A stretch of DNA of 64,000 nucleotides, from positions 1 through 64,000 of the forward strand of contig JAMWET010005481.1 of the NCBI GenBank assembly GCA_024036415.1, written 5' to 3'. How positions within the stretch are numbered: position 1 is the stretch's first letter; each line of letters opens with the position of its first letter. The notes below the pieces were generated by a model. The model did no database searches. It was given only the letters and a program-made list of their open reading frames with translations, and was not told the DNA's origin. The stretch comes from Prochilodus magdalenae (lineage: Eukaryota > Chordata > Actinopteri > Characiformes > Prochilodontidae). Shown in pieces: positions 11,204 to 21,856 of the stretch. The translations under genes were made by a program, and so were the position numbers.

Positions 11204-12800
11204 ATGGCAGCTGCTGCTCTGATATGTCTCTCTTTTATGGCTTCGATGTTCCACGTTTGGGGTAAGAACAGAAACTGCACATTGATTTTCAGCAAGCTGT
11301 TTTATCAGAGATGTTTAAAGCCAGATTGTCTTTCAGAGCTTTCAGTGCTGATCCTTTAGCTTCAGTCCAGGTTACCCATCTGTAACTGATCCTTTAGAAG
11401 GAGTTTTACTGGAATAATAAATACTTGAATCTAAATCTCATTTATTTATTTATTATTTTGCATATTTTCTTATGTATTTATCTACTGATATGTATGTTTA
11501 CATGTGTAGATAATCCATGATTGATTTCTATGTACATGTATTATAATTTCTTGGCTGCTGAATTTCTTCTTGGGTTAAAGGAATACATGTCATAGCATCA
11601 CATGATCAAGATACAACACATGGTACCTGTAACAAACACTCATCATCAAAGAAATAGCTGCACCCAGACGGAATGAACCTCAGCTCTAAAGGGTTCACCA
11701 ACTTTCATACTGCCATATGAGTGAAAAAACATGCAGTATGGATTATAGTGCAGTCTACATATCTGAAAGAATCTCCAGTGATGTCTAATGTATGGCGTCA
11801 TGTTTAAGATCATGATTTGAATAAATATATATTAATTATATTATTATTATTATATGAATATACATATTCAGAACACGTCATCTAAAGGTAAACTAGTGAT
11901 CTACACTGGTCCCTGAATTTGTTCAGTGCTGTACGTCAATATGTAGCGATATCAGTGCAGTCAGTTCATCAATACCTCTATTTAAATTAGATTTCTGTAT
12001 TAGTATTAATCACGTGACCTTCTCTTTTATATGTAGCTGAGTTCTCTCTGAAAATCAGTCCACCACATGTAAAAGAGCTCTATATGGGCAGAGGAGCAGT
12101 AATCAAGTGTGTCCTAAGTGGTGACAATCGGAAGGTGGTGGAAGGAGCTACAGTGTCATGGTCAGTTGGAGGCAACCCGCAAACCTCTGGTATAACACTT
12201 GGTGGAGTTGAACAGACAGGATCAGCATTTACCAAAACCAGCACGTTGTCCATTCCAGAGTCAGTCTGGTTCTCAGGTAAAGAAGTGATATGCTCCGCCT
12301 CAAGTGGCCATAAAACAACCTCTGAGAAAATCAGCGTTAGAAAAGTTGGTGAGTCTTTTCCTGCTGGAGTCAAATCTTCTTCCACCATATTAAACACTTC
12401 TTCTGAAATGTGTGTATCTTCTATCCTGTATCATCAATTACATATGATCTTTTCCCATGTAGCCACACGACCCTCTATCACCATTTACAAGCCGGATGAG
12501 TCTGTCAGTGACACTGACACGGTGTCCCTGGTTTGTGAGGTCAGTGGCTCTGATGTTAGGAATGTGTCCATCCTGTGGCAGGAGAACGGTGGGCAGTACC
12601 TGGAAGGTGACAGCACAGCCACCATCCAACATGGCAGGACACGGATTGTCCTCAGCACTTTAACCGTGACTGGACAGCAGTACAACAGCTCAAAATACAC
12701 TTGTGTAGTCAAAGATGCCAACATGGAGAATGACCCCGAGCTGAGAAAAATCATCACATCTAAACGTAAAGATAGCAGTCATCCATGTGCGTCAGATTGA
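11204..12800 (+). CDS. Secreted Ig-domain protein, copy 2, first Ig exon lost
   Basis: Leader exon 11,204-11,261 encodes MAAAALICLSFMASMFHVWG, a clear signal peptide, ending in phase 1 at GTAAGA. The first Ig exon present in copy 3 is gone: homology breaks at about 11,604 and resumes at about 11,864, with only its last ~20 bp left. The second Ig exon (12,037-12,348) and the third (12,463-12,800, stop TGA) are intact, with conserved Cys pairs and Trp, N-glycosylation motifs NVS and NSS, and a tail ending KDSSHPCASD. Leader and next exon are both phase 1, so direct splicing would give an in-frame secreted protein of 235 residues with two Ig domains. There is no membrane segment and no variable domain. 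The domains look like Ig heavy-chain constant domains; the isotype relationship is not determined. Whether it is expressed is unknown. Confidence 0.65.
11604..11863. mobile_element. Repeat-derived segment replacing an Ig exon
   Basis: This sequence stands where copy 3 has its first Ig exon. It contains ACACTCATCATCAAAGAAAT followed by AGCTGCACCCAGACGGAA, as at the ends of Tc1-like relics (30,510 and 40,640). A stretch similar to 29,720-29,780 (ATATCTGAAAGAATCTCC) follows, so it is assembled from dispersed repeats. Confidence 0.6.
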
Positions 12801-13095
12801 AGCTGAGTGTCCTCTCAGACCGAGCTGGTCAGGAAGCATCACTGTCTCAGCTGTATGTGTCTGATGGAGATGCTTCCTCTAGTTCACCTGAGTGGTCTGA
12901 GATGCTGTCTGCCTCCTGTGTGTTTGTATCTGGTTACTCGTTTTCGTGCTGGGTGTTTGTTGTATGATGCTGCATGGGTCATGCTCTAAATCCAGTCTGT
13001 CCAAAACCCTGTTATTTTTCATATAACCATATGACTATGATGCAGTCATAAACGTTATACTGTATAATCTGTCCTTTACATACGGGCTCTGAAAC

Positions 13096-13101
13096 AATAA
13101 A
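13096..13101 (+). terminator. Poly(A) signal AATAAA of Ig copy 2
   Basis: AATAAA about 300 bp after the stop codon, at the same relative position as in copies 1 and 3. Confidence 0.5.
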
Positions 13102-13173
13102 TAAGCAGAACTGCACATCATATAGTCTGTCCTTCATTTGGAAGAGTTCTATGCACCTGAAATTTCCTCTCTC

Positions 13174-13612
13174 CATCCTCTGTACTGACTGTCTCAGACT
13201 GGTGCTTCATCCTTTGTACTGACTGTCTCTGACTGGTGCTCCATCTTCTGTACTGACTGTCTCAGACTGGTGCTCCATCCTCTGCACTGACTGTCTCAGA
13301 CTGGTGCTCCATCCTCTGCACTGACCGTCTCAGACTGGTGCTCCATCCTCTGTACTGAATGTCTCCAACTGGTGCTCCATCCTCTGTACTGACTGTCTCC
13401 GACTGGTGCTCCATCCTCTGTACTGAATGTCTCCGACTGGTGCTCCATCCTTTGTACTGAATGTCTCCGACTGGTGCTCCATCCTTTGTACTGAATGTCT
13501 CCGACAGGTGCTCCATCCTTTGTACTGACTGTCTCTGACTGGTGCTCCATCCTCTGTACTGACTGTCTCAGACTGGTGCTCCATCCTCTGTACTGACTGT
13601 CTCAGACTATTT
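13174..13612 (+). repeat. 34-bp minisatellite, unit 2
   Basis: About 13 copies of the 34-bp unit also seen at 1966-2394 and 23,856-24,192, again just beyond the poly(A) signal of the Ig copy. Confidence 0.9.
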
Positions 13613-14039
13613 TTTTTGTCTTGTACTGCACTTTTATAGGCCTTAACTTAATCTGCCTCTATATCAGGACTGATGAAGTCATCACTGTAATAGGTATATA
13701 CAGCTCCATACAATATCCAGGAAACCAGAACAGATCCAAATACCAGTACACGAAACACGGAACAAGGGGTCATACCAGTACAACAACACAAGAAAAACAG
13801 CGCTTAGAATTCTAGGATGAAACAAACAAGACTTTGGACAGACTACAGCAGAGCCTGTGGTTCATACACTCTTCATCAGAATTACACCCAGAAGGAATCA
13901 GCCGACAGGGTTGAAACTTGGTGGGTATGTTTGCCATCATGACACAGCAAACGATAGAAGAAGGCATAACCCAGCAGCCTTAAGGATCTGGGAGACCTAC
14001 ATGAACCACAGAGAGAGAGAACTGATAGCAGCTGTTAGT

Positions 14040-15203
14040 GTCCTGGACCCATATCCAATGACCCTCAGCTTGCCATCCTGATGCTGATAGAGAATGGCAC
14101 ACAGACCCTGGTCTGAGGCATCTGTATGTAAAACTAGAGGCAAACTGAAATCAGGATACGCTAACACAGAGGTTTCACTAGGAGAGTGATGAGTTGCTCA
14201 AGCGCTTGCTGGTGCTCATTTCCCCAGGACACAGGTGTTTTGGAAGGCAATTGTGGCCCTTTACTTCTGCAATGTGCTGGAACCGTCTGCTCTGGCTTGG
14301 TTTGGAGAAGATTATAGATAGGTTTAGCTATTCGTGAAAAGTCCTAAATGTAAAAACAATAAAAGCCTAATTTCTCAGGTCTTAGCTTTACCTCATGATG
14401 CTGTAGGGACTGGAGAACTTTGCGGACAGCTTCTACGCGATCAAAGGTTGCCGTCAAGATAAGATATGTAGCACTCATCCCCCAGCAGGCCTAGCATCTC
14501 CTCCATACTTTGCTGCAAGTTTGCTGGTCCATTAAAAAGTCCAAATGGCATACAGACCCATTCATAAAGCCCCCATGGAGCAATTAACGCTGTGCGATGA
14601 CTGGAGTCCTTGGGGATGAAGCCTTGATGATAGGGTTTTCCCTGGTCGAGGATACTGAACCAGCAATAGCCGCTCAGAGTGCCAGTTAAATCCTGTATCC
14701 TAGGGAGGGGCTGACGATCAGGAATGGTCTTTAGTTTTAACAGACGATAATCAATACAAAGGCGCAGCGACCAAATTTTCTTACGCACGCAAACCATTGG
14801 AGCAGAAAAAGCGGACTTTGATTTTACAATCCATCCTTTCACCAGCAGCTCCTGTATGAACTCCTTTACTTCTTTAAACTGTGCTTTGGGGACCGAAGAA
14901 TATGCTCTCTGTACCGGAATATTGCCTTTGAGGGTGACTGACATCTGCAAACTAGATTCCAATGTCATTAGTGTCTCCAGCAAAAACTGCTGATTCCTCC
15001 CACAGCATCCTCTGGACGTCTTCCTGCTCTTCTTTGCTAAGGTGACTTGGCCCAACAGGAGGCTGCCACAAAGGTAGACTAGTTTTATGTCGTTTAGACA
15101 ACGACGATGGCGCACTACTGATTACTACGTTGGCCTTAGATTTCTGAAAAAAAATGAGACTACCAAAGATATTACTGTAGCCAGGCCAGTACAGTGCACC
15201 CAA
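14040..15203 (-). pseudogene. Ty3/gypsy pol remnant, element copy 2
   Basis: Minus strand, same family as 3252-5034. From 15,203 down there is a pre-RT segment (HLSKEEQEDVQRMLWEES). A long reverse transcriptase frame (15,115-14,441) follows, with LRLCIDYRLLKLKTIPDRQP, the A motif region [14 protein letters not shown] and MPFGLFNGPANLQQSM. The catalytic box reads YLDG instead of YLDD. RNase H sequence then remains only as a fragment near 14,040-14,340 (the LPLVLHTDASDQ counterpart), where homology to copy 1 ends. Inactive. Confidence 0.85.
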
Positions 15204-15204
15204 G

Positions 15205-16344
15205 AAACAAAAAACAACAAACTATAATATGACTGGTGTTCCAGACTTTTTTTTCTCCCATTTTGAGGTATGTGTAAAATTAGCTTTATTCACATCAATT
15301 TTAAAAAGCAACTGTGTTGAATTGAAATACTTTAAATAGGATTAATTCTCTATACTATACTAATATACTAATCATCTCAGTATTTTTTCTAGACTTTGTA
15401 AAGACAAGAACAAATGTGTTTATAAGTTTGGTCACTTGTTTTTATCCTAATTACAAACGTAGAATATTTAATATTGTTAGTCCTTTTAGACAGACCTGCA
15501 TTCTTGAGCTTCCTTTTTGAAGTATTTAGACTCATGGAAATGTTGTGTTTAGTCATCAGTAAATTTCATGTGTGTGGCCTTCTTTGAAATACATATGGAT
15601 CAGCTCATCATATGAGGGGCTTCCGATATTGTAGCTGCACATAAAGTATGGAAATGAGGTCATTAGTTCTGTGCAGCTGAAATACATTATATGCCCAAGT
15701 CTGAGATTGCTCTTTATGTAGTTTCTAATAAAAACACTGCACACAATCTTTTGAAGACACAAAGCATTCAGAAAATCAGACTCTTTCACTAATTCACATT
15801 AGGTGGGGAAATTTGCACTCAAGTCCAGAATGAATTTTAGGAATTTCCAGCCCTCCCACGACCCCTAGTTGGAATAAGCGCTTTGACAATGAATTAATGA
15901 ATTTTAGGAATGTTTAACTACATACAACTACTATTAATTAAACATAAACATATAAATAAAAATAATCTAAAACAAGCATTAAAGTAATTAAGTGGCTAAA
16001 GAGCACTATGCAGATAACGCACCATTATCTTGAAAGACCACAGGAAGCACCAAACGACCCCAGGTGTTTCAAAAATGTACCACAAACTGAACAAAACATA
16101 ACCTGAGGGGAAACAAGAATTAGAAAATGGCTTGGGTGTCACTTTTTTTTTTCCAAATCGACCCCATAGTAAATAATTAGTTTAGCAAAAATATTTCATT
16201 GTTAATGACAATCAAATAAGATACATATAATTATTTATACTGTCACGAAACTAAATCACTAACATTTTAGAATTTTACCTATTTTATACAGGATTGTTTT
16301 ACATTTGTCAATAGGTTTAAAGAGGGTGCTTAAATAAATGCAGC
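15205..16344. other. AT-rich non-coding stretch
   Basis: No gene, RNA or recognisable mobile element seen. Frames here are short and lack family resemblance. It is present in unit 2 but has no counterpart in unit 1, so it is either an insertion or a region unit 1 has lost. Confidence 0.4.
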
Positions 16345-16650
16345 ACTATTTAAGGTGGAGCGAAATATAAACACGAGAAACTGGGCAATAAACAGAAAGA
16401 ATATCTATTAATAAACAGTAAAACCTTCATTTTAGCCACCCTGTGTGCATTGTTTAAGGTGGAACGAAATGTAAACACGACAAGCTGGCCAATAAACAGA
16501 ATTAATATCCATTAACTTAATAAACAGTTAAACCTGACTTTTAACCACTCGGTGTGCATTAAGGTGGAACGAAAAGTAAACACGGTTAACTGGTTAATAA
16601 ACAGAATGATGAATATCCAAAAATAAACAGTAAGAACCTGGCCAATAACC
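16345..16650 (+). repeat. Three ~103-bp direct repeats
   Basis: Three diverged units start near 16,350, 16,457 and 16,560. Each opens with AAGGTGGA(A/G)CGAAA-TAAACACG and continues with (C/T)AATAAACAGAA and AATAAACAGT. This resembles the internal tandem repeats found in some LTR elements. Confidence 0.7.
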
Positions 16651-16966
16651 CGAAAATTCATTAATAAACAGATAAAACTTACTGTTACTTTGCTGGAACT
16701 GGGGCTGTCTCGGCTCTAGGTCCAGGTCCACGCAGCCCGTTCTCGAATGGGTCCGTCCACTTTAAGTGTCCCTCGGGAATACTTCTGTTGTGTTTTGAGG
16801 CTTTTTGCATGTGTTTTTTTAGTGTTTGCTGCGCGTTTGAGACTTTGCAGCGCGTTCGGTTAATGATTTGCAAGCGGCCTCTTTTTTTTGCTTGTGTTTT
16901 GAGACTTTGCAGCGCTTTTTTATTTTGCCATGCATTAGGCTTTCTCGGCCACCGTACATTCCACTT

Positions 16967-16968
<2 letters not shown>

Positions 16969-17023
<55 letters not shown>
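16969..17023. repeat. (TA)n microsatellite
   Basis: Uninterrupted TA/AT dinucleotide run of about 55 bp followed by ACACAC. It produces spurious Tyr-Ile repeat frames. Confidence 0.95.
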
Positions 17024-17029
<6 letters not shown>

Positions 17030-17039
17030 CACACATACA

Positions 17040-18340
17040 CACACGTGTTTATATAGCTTAAGAAAAAATTGCATATTATCAATGAGATAATATTCTGACA
17101 CATCTGGCAACCTTGAGAAAATAATACAATTCACAGCTTATTCAAAAGGGAAAAAAACAAGAAATAAACAAATACATTAAACACAGGAGCTATCAGCTAC
17201 TTCAAATTAAAATACCTGCTCAGTGCAATCTCTCACTCCTAAACAGTCACCAGCACGTTCTCTCATATGTCTAAACATATCTCACAAACTTTACTACGCA
17301 AAACAATGCTTAATTAACTTTATATTTACAGCTGCTGAGCTACACAAACCTCATTAACTTGACCAGTTACATATTAAATGACGTCTTAGACCAACGAACT
17401 CCAACACCACAATTGACTTCACAACTGAAAACAGACATGTTTAACTTGCTTTACTCGGCTGCTCGGTCGGTTAAAATGACTTACTCTACAAGTTAAATAA
17501 CTTGAGCTACAGTAGAAAAATATTAGTACAAAACCAGTAAAGGTTACCACTACTGCACTAACCTCTCACATTAAACGGATGTGGCAACATAAGGGCGATG
17601 CTCCTTTAAGAAAAACGGGAGCGCGCCTCACTGATTTTTTTTTTTTGTGGTGTGGAGAGAGAGAAACGGAAGAGAAGGAAGACGGGTGTTGTGTTCTTGG
17701 GGCTGCTAACGTAAAAAAAAAGAATGCCTTGTTAGCATACAAGTTAGCCTTAATCACTTCACGGCTCTCCTTTCTATTATTTCTGTTTTGGTCCACTTCA
17801 ACGAAGCTGTGAATAAATGCCGCCATGTTTGGACTTTCAGACGGTCTCGGACTGACTCACTGCTCGAAGCGAGTGAAGCTAAAACGGTGTGGGTATTACC
17901 CTAGAGCATGCTAGCTTTAGCCCAGGGAACTATAGCTGAAACAAAGTTCCATTGACCCCCGTCTACGGCTGGGGCAGGAAGAAAAGGTAACACGGACAAA
18001 CAGCGTCTCAGAGCTAATCCCAACTCCCGCCGGAGCGCCATGTTAACGTGCTAAGCTAGCTCACATTTAGCTAAGAAACATCGACTAAACTGGGTAAATA
18101 CGCCTTGAAAACGGCCACAAAACGATATTTTACTTTCAAGAGTGTCTCTGTGAACATTTCACAGTCTGTTTTATTCACTTTGTGGTACCTGAGAGAGGGA
18201 ACGATAAACAACATTTGCAGGAAACAAAGAGGACGCTGAGTACTGCTCACAGCTGCATTATTTTGAGTGAAATAAGCCCAGCGCGCGCTATACCGGTCCC
18301 CTCGCTCAGTCCCAACTAATCGAATAGCGATCACATAGTC
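17040..18340. mobile_element. Non-coding retroelement-associated block, copy 2
   Basis: Closely matches 6120-6965 of unit 1 but carries an extra 413-bp LTR (17,580-17,992). No coding sequence. It includes GCCGGAGCGCCATGTTAACG and the AGAGGGAACGATAAACAAC motif that brackets the unit 1 block. Confidence 0.5.
17580..17992 (+). mobile_element. Solo LTR with 4-bp target duplication
   Basis: A 413-bp insertion beginning TGTGGCAACA and ending GGTAACA, flanked on both sides by CGGA (17,576-17,579 and 17,993-17,996). The matching site in unit 1 (about 6655) reads straight through TTAAACGGACAAACAGCG without it. TG...CA ends, a short target duplication and an internal AATAAA near 17,811 fit a solo LTR of a retrovirus-like element. 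The empty paralogous site dates it after the tandem duplication. Confidence 0.8.
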
Positions 18341-18426
18341 TCAACCAATCGATCATGTACAGAAATGAACTCTTTAACAAGAATATTAAAGCGGTAATTT
18401 TAAATTAAATAATAAAGCGGTAATAA

Positions 18427-18897
18427 TTAAATAGATAATATTAAATTCTTTTTTTCCACATGCGTCACATATGCACCAGTCCCTAAATTTCCAAAATGCA
18501 TAGAGGGTTTCCTAGTTTGGATAAGGTTTACAAGCAGCTCTGCGAAAGGAGCGAATTTGGAACCAGTTGCTGCTGGATGACTGTGTATCACCTCCTCCAG
18601 CACATTAAATCCCAGTAGAGGTCGCTCAAGGGGGACGCTGCTAATCAGGAAAGGCACAGTTATGGATTGACTAACACTCTTGCCCTTCCCAAAGCTAACA
18701 GTGATGAGAACCCAGCCATCAAAAGGCAGAACATACCCGTTCACTGCATGAACCTCAAATTCTTCCTGGTCATTAAGAACATCACTGAGGGGTCTAACTA
18801 TTCCATCAATCATGCTCACCTGAGCTCCTGTATCCAACAAACCATTAAATGCTATACCATTTAAACTGCTTTGGGTGAGAGCTTTTTTTTTACCCAT
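18427..18897 (-). pseudogene. Gypsy aspartic protease, element copy 2
   Basis: A 156-codon open frame on the minus strand with a retropepsin active site (GLLDTGAQVSMIDG), the DTG triad intact. FEVHAVNGYVLPFDGWVLI and ERPLLGFNVLEEVIH follow. It is better preserved than its partner at 6968-7600. It is a domain within a gag-pro-pol polyprotein; the upstream gag is broken, so the element is not functional as a whole. Confidence 0.8.
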
Positions 18898-18979
18898 AAA
18901 TTTCGCTAAACGCTCGCTTCAGTGGGAAGGTAAGGACAGGGAGGGGTGAGGACTATATTGGCTTGGCTGGTCAACCACC

Positions 18980-20760
18980 TGGATTCCTTTTTCACCCTCT
19001 ATACTAGACTTAACACCACCCAGACACCCTGTCTGATGCTCAGGAGCATGATGTGAGCACTGTTGGGACAGAAAAGGGAGCCCAGTCACCAATTGTCCCC
19101 CAGCAGGGACCAGCTCCAGTTTTCTTGGTGCTTTGGCCTCTTCAGGCAACCCATGGCTCGGTGGCCCTCCTCACCACAGCGGAAGGAATGATTGCAGTCA
19201 GGGTGGTTCTGCTCCAAGCATTTTGCACAGCTATATGATTTTCCCTTTCTTGGGTTTGCTTTACATTGACAATGCTGGCATGCTAGCCCTGTTGAGTCTG
19301 CGATGGTTTCTGCAGCAGCTCCACTACATCTGTCAACTGTTCCACCTTCTCTGTTAACTGCTGGAGCATGTCTACTTTTGGCTTTCGATCTGAGGTTTCT
19401 TTACTCCTACCAGATTCTTGTGTAGCTGCAACTTCAAGTTGTGTGCTACGCATGTTTGCATTTCTCTGCCGCACTGGTGCCAGGCGTCACTGTCTCTCAT
19501 TTTCATCATTTGTAGTTTTCATAATTTGCTTTAGGGTGGCCTCATCAGTTACTTTGAAATCTGGGAGCAAGGGATTAGTTCTCGTCAAATTTCCTCATGC
19601 TTATGTCTAAGACCCCGGGAGACTGTGTGCAGAAAGATATCCTGAACTGTGCTTGCACTCTACTTTACATCTGAGTCAGTATATTTTGAAGATCTTTTGC
19701 TTTAGCCCTATCACACAGTATAAGAACTGCTGTGGTGTTTCACTGTCATGCTGTCTTGTGCACATGAGCTCTTGGAATAATTCCATGTTACTCCGTCCAC
19801 CGAGATGGGACTGTAGAAAGCCTTTAAGCTCATCAACAAATGAATCATCCTTGTGCTTTAACATGTTCTCAAAATTTCCAGACCTAATCACTCTCAGAAC
19901 ACCTCTCACTATTTCAGCATCACTGAACTGTTCCCTAATGCCTTCTTCTCCTATGTTATTTTAGCTTATATCTGAACCTTGATCACTGATTTGTCCACCC
20001 TGAATCTTAAATTCTCAACGCTGGGTCAATGAAAGATTCTGAAGGGGGGCCACTCCATCATGTGTTATGTGTGGATACTGTTCGGTTGGATGACTGCCCT
20101 GGGCATTACTGTGTTGTGAGGTAGGCTGCGATGGCAAAAGTGAGTGAAATGTGGGTGATGTGGTGAGTGTTTTCATGTACTGGATGACCTTCTGACTAAG
20201 TTCAGCATAGCTAAAAAACATTTTCTGCAAATCTGTGTCAGTGTCAGGTGTAGCTTTTACAGTGGCAGTTGTGGTTGGATGAACCAAATTAGAAGATACA
20301 GCTGGATTAGCAGAGCTAGTTAGCCTGTGTTAGTGTTTGGTGCACTACTCACCCCACTACCAGCAACATCAACTTGGCTTCCTGCCTTACTCAAATTAGG
20401 TTGTGAAACTTAACAGCGCATCATGTCTATCACTGCTACCTGCTATACCAGCTTTGGCTGGAGAGCACAGTTTTGAATGACTCTGAATTATTTTAATAAC
20501 GATGTCATTGAACTCAACAACTGTACCATACCAGTATCCTCAGACTCCAACAAGTGCTTACTGTACCTGAAAACTTGGATGTACACAAAGCAGCTTTCCT
20601 CCTCGCCCATCTCAAGCAGATAGGTCCCTCCCTGGCACTGGACAGACACTCCCTGCAACCTGGAAAAGTTCCTCAGCAGTGAGCTTTTGCAGATTCCTCT
20701 TGGTAGTCCATACCAAGCTTTTTCTCTCGCTGTCTGCCACTGCCTTTTCCCTCTTCGCAC
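18980..20760 (-). pseudogene. Gypsy gag remnant, element copy 2
   Basis: Minus-strand gag pieces in the same order as 7780-9376: N-terminal domain (20,760-20,488), linker (20,287-20,015; LQKMFFSYAELSQKVIQYMK), core (19,909-19,676; MRGVLRVIRSGNFENMLKHK then ELKGFLQSHLGGRSNMELFQ), coiled coil (19,474-19,283; QLTEKVEQLTDVVELLQK) and the Cys/His-rich region leading into the protease. Frames are broken between pieces. Confidence 0.75.
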
Positions 20761-21164
20761 TTGCTCCCCTGTCCAGGAATATTACTTCTGACTAAATTCT
20801 ACATTAACCACCTTTATTTCTACAAGTAAAGAAACAAATAAAAGCAAATAGACAAATTGTCCAATTTCCTCCACAGAAATGTGACCACACTTCTAACCTG
20901 ACAGTGGAACACAGGATGGGGTTCTTTATTACTCAATGCATCATTTCAGGTTTCGGATACAGGACAGGCTTCACCAAGCTCAGCACACAGCAAGTAGAAG
21001 CATTAGGGAACAGCAGGACAGAAATAGTCCCCAAAAGCAGAAGTGAAAGGACAGCTGTGTCCCCAAGACAGATCTAGAGACCACAGGAGGGAAGAAGGAG
21101 CTGTCCAGGAGGAGCACTGTATGTTTCTGCATGTAAGTAATGAGATACATAAGAGCTGTTCTCA

Positions 21165-21367
21165 AGGCATTCATACAGGTCCTGCTTTGGTTCTAGAGTG
21201 GAAGGCATTTATACAGGTCCTGCTTTGGTTCTAGAGTGGAAGCCATTCATACAAGTCCTGCTTTGGTTCTAGAGTGGAAGCCATTCATACAGGTCCTGCC
21301 TTGGTTCTAGAGTGGAAGGCATTTATACAGGTCCTGCTTTGGTTCTAGAGTGGAAGCCATTCATACA
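21165..21367 (+). repeat. 38-bp minisatellite upstream of Ig copy 3
   Basis: About five units of the CATACAGGTCCTGCTTTGG...AGAGTGGAAG repeat, as at 10,199-10,625 and 27,082-27,235. Confidence 0.85.
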
Positions 21368-21856
21368 ACCCAATTCTTTGATGTAAGAGTGTCTGAACAT
21401 TGATGTGGTCTACATCCAGAAACTTGTCCAGTACATACCAAATCCTATCACAGGTCTTATTGGTGGTCTTGGAGGTGTTACATGCTATTAGGTCTGTGTC
21501 AGTCACAGGGGATAACTCCTCCCTGCACTGGTGAGTTTCATGTAGACCAGTTTAATGTAAGTGTGTCCAATGCTGATCACAGAAGCATGTTACTATTCAT
21601 GTTGACACTATGTATCCACGCCCATCGATAGGGACACATCAGCACTAACACCCACAGACTCATTAGTGATCCACACTGCCCTCTGTCTCCACCTCCCACC
21701 CCAAATCACCTCCCACTCAGCAGGCATGCAGTATATGAAGCAGTTACTCAACCACCAGAGAAGCAGCTTCACTCTTTACCGCTCCATCAGCTGGAACTAC
21801 AGCCCCATTTCAGCTGCAGGTGTGTCTACGTGGCTCGGCGTGTGTGTTATGCTGAT

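Noticed and set aside
13262..13584. Overlapping minus-strand frames with EHQSETVSTEDGAPV-type repeats (also 1903-2344 and 23,692-24,162)
   Set aside because: Products of a 34-bp minisatellite lacking stops on that strand. The same peptide appears in all three frames because 34 is not a multiple of three.
16685..17134. Frames with Tyr-Ile repeats
   Set aside because: They span the (TA)n microsatellite; no real gene signals.
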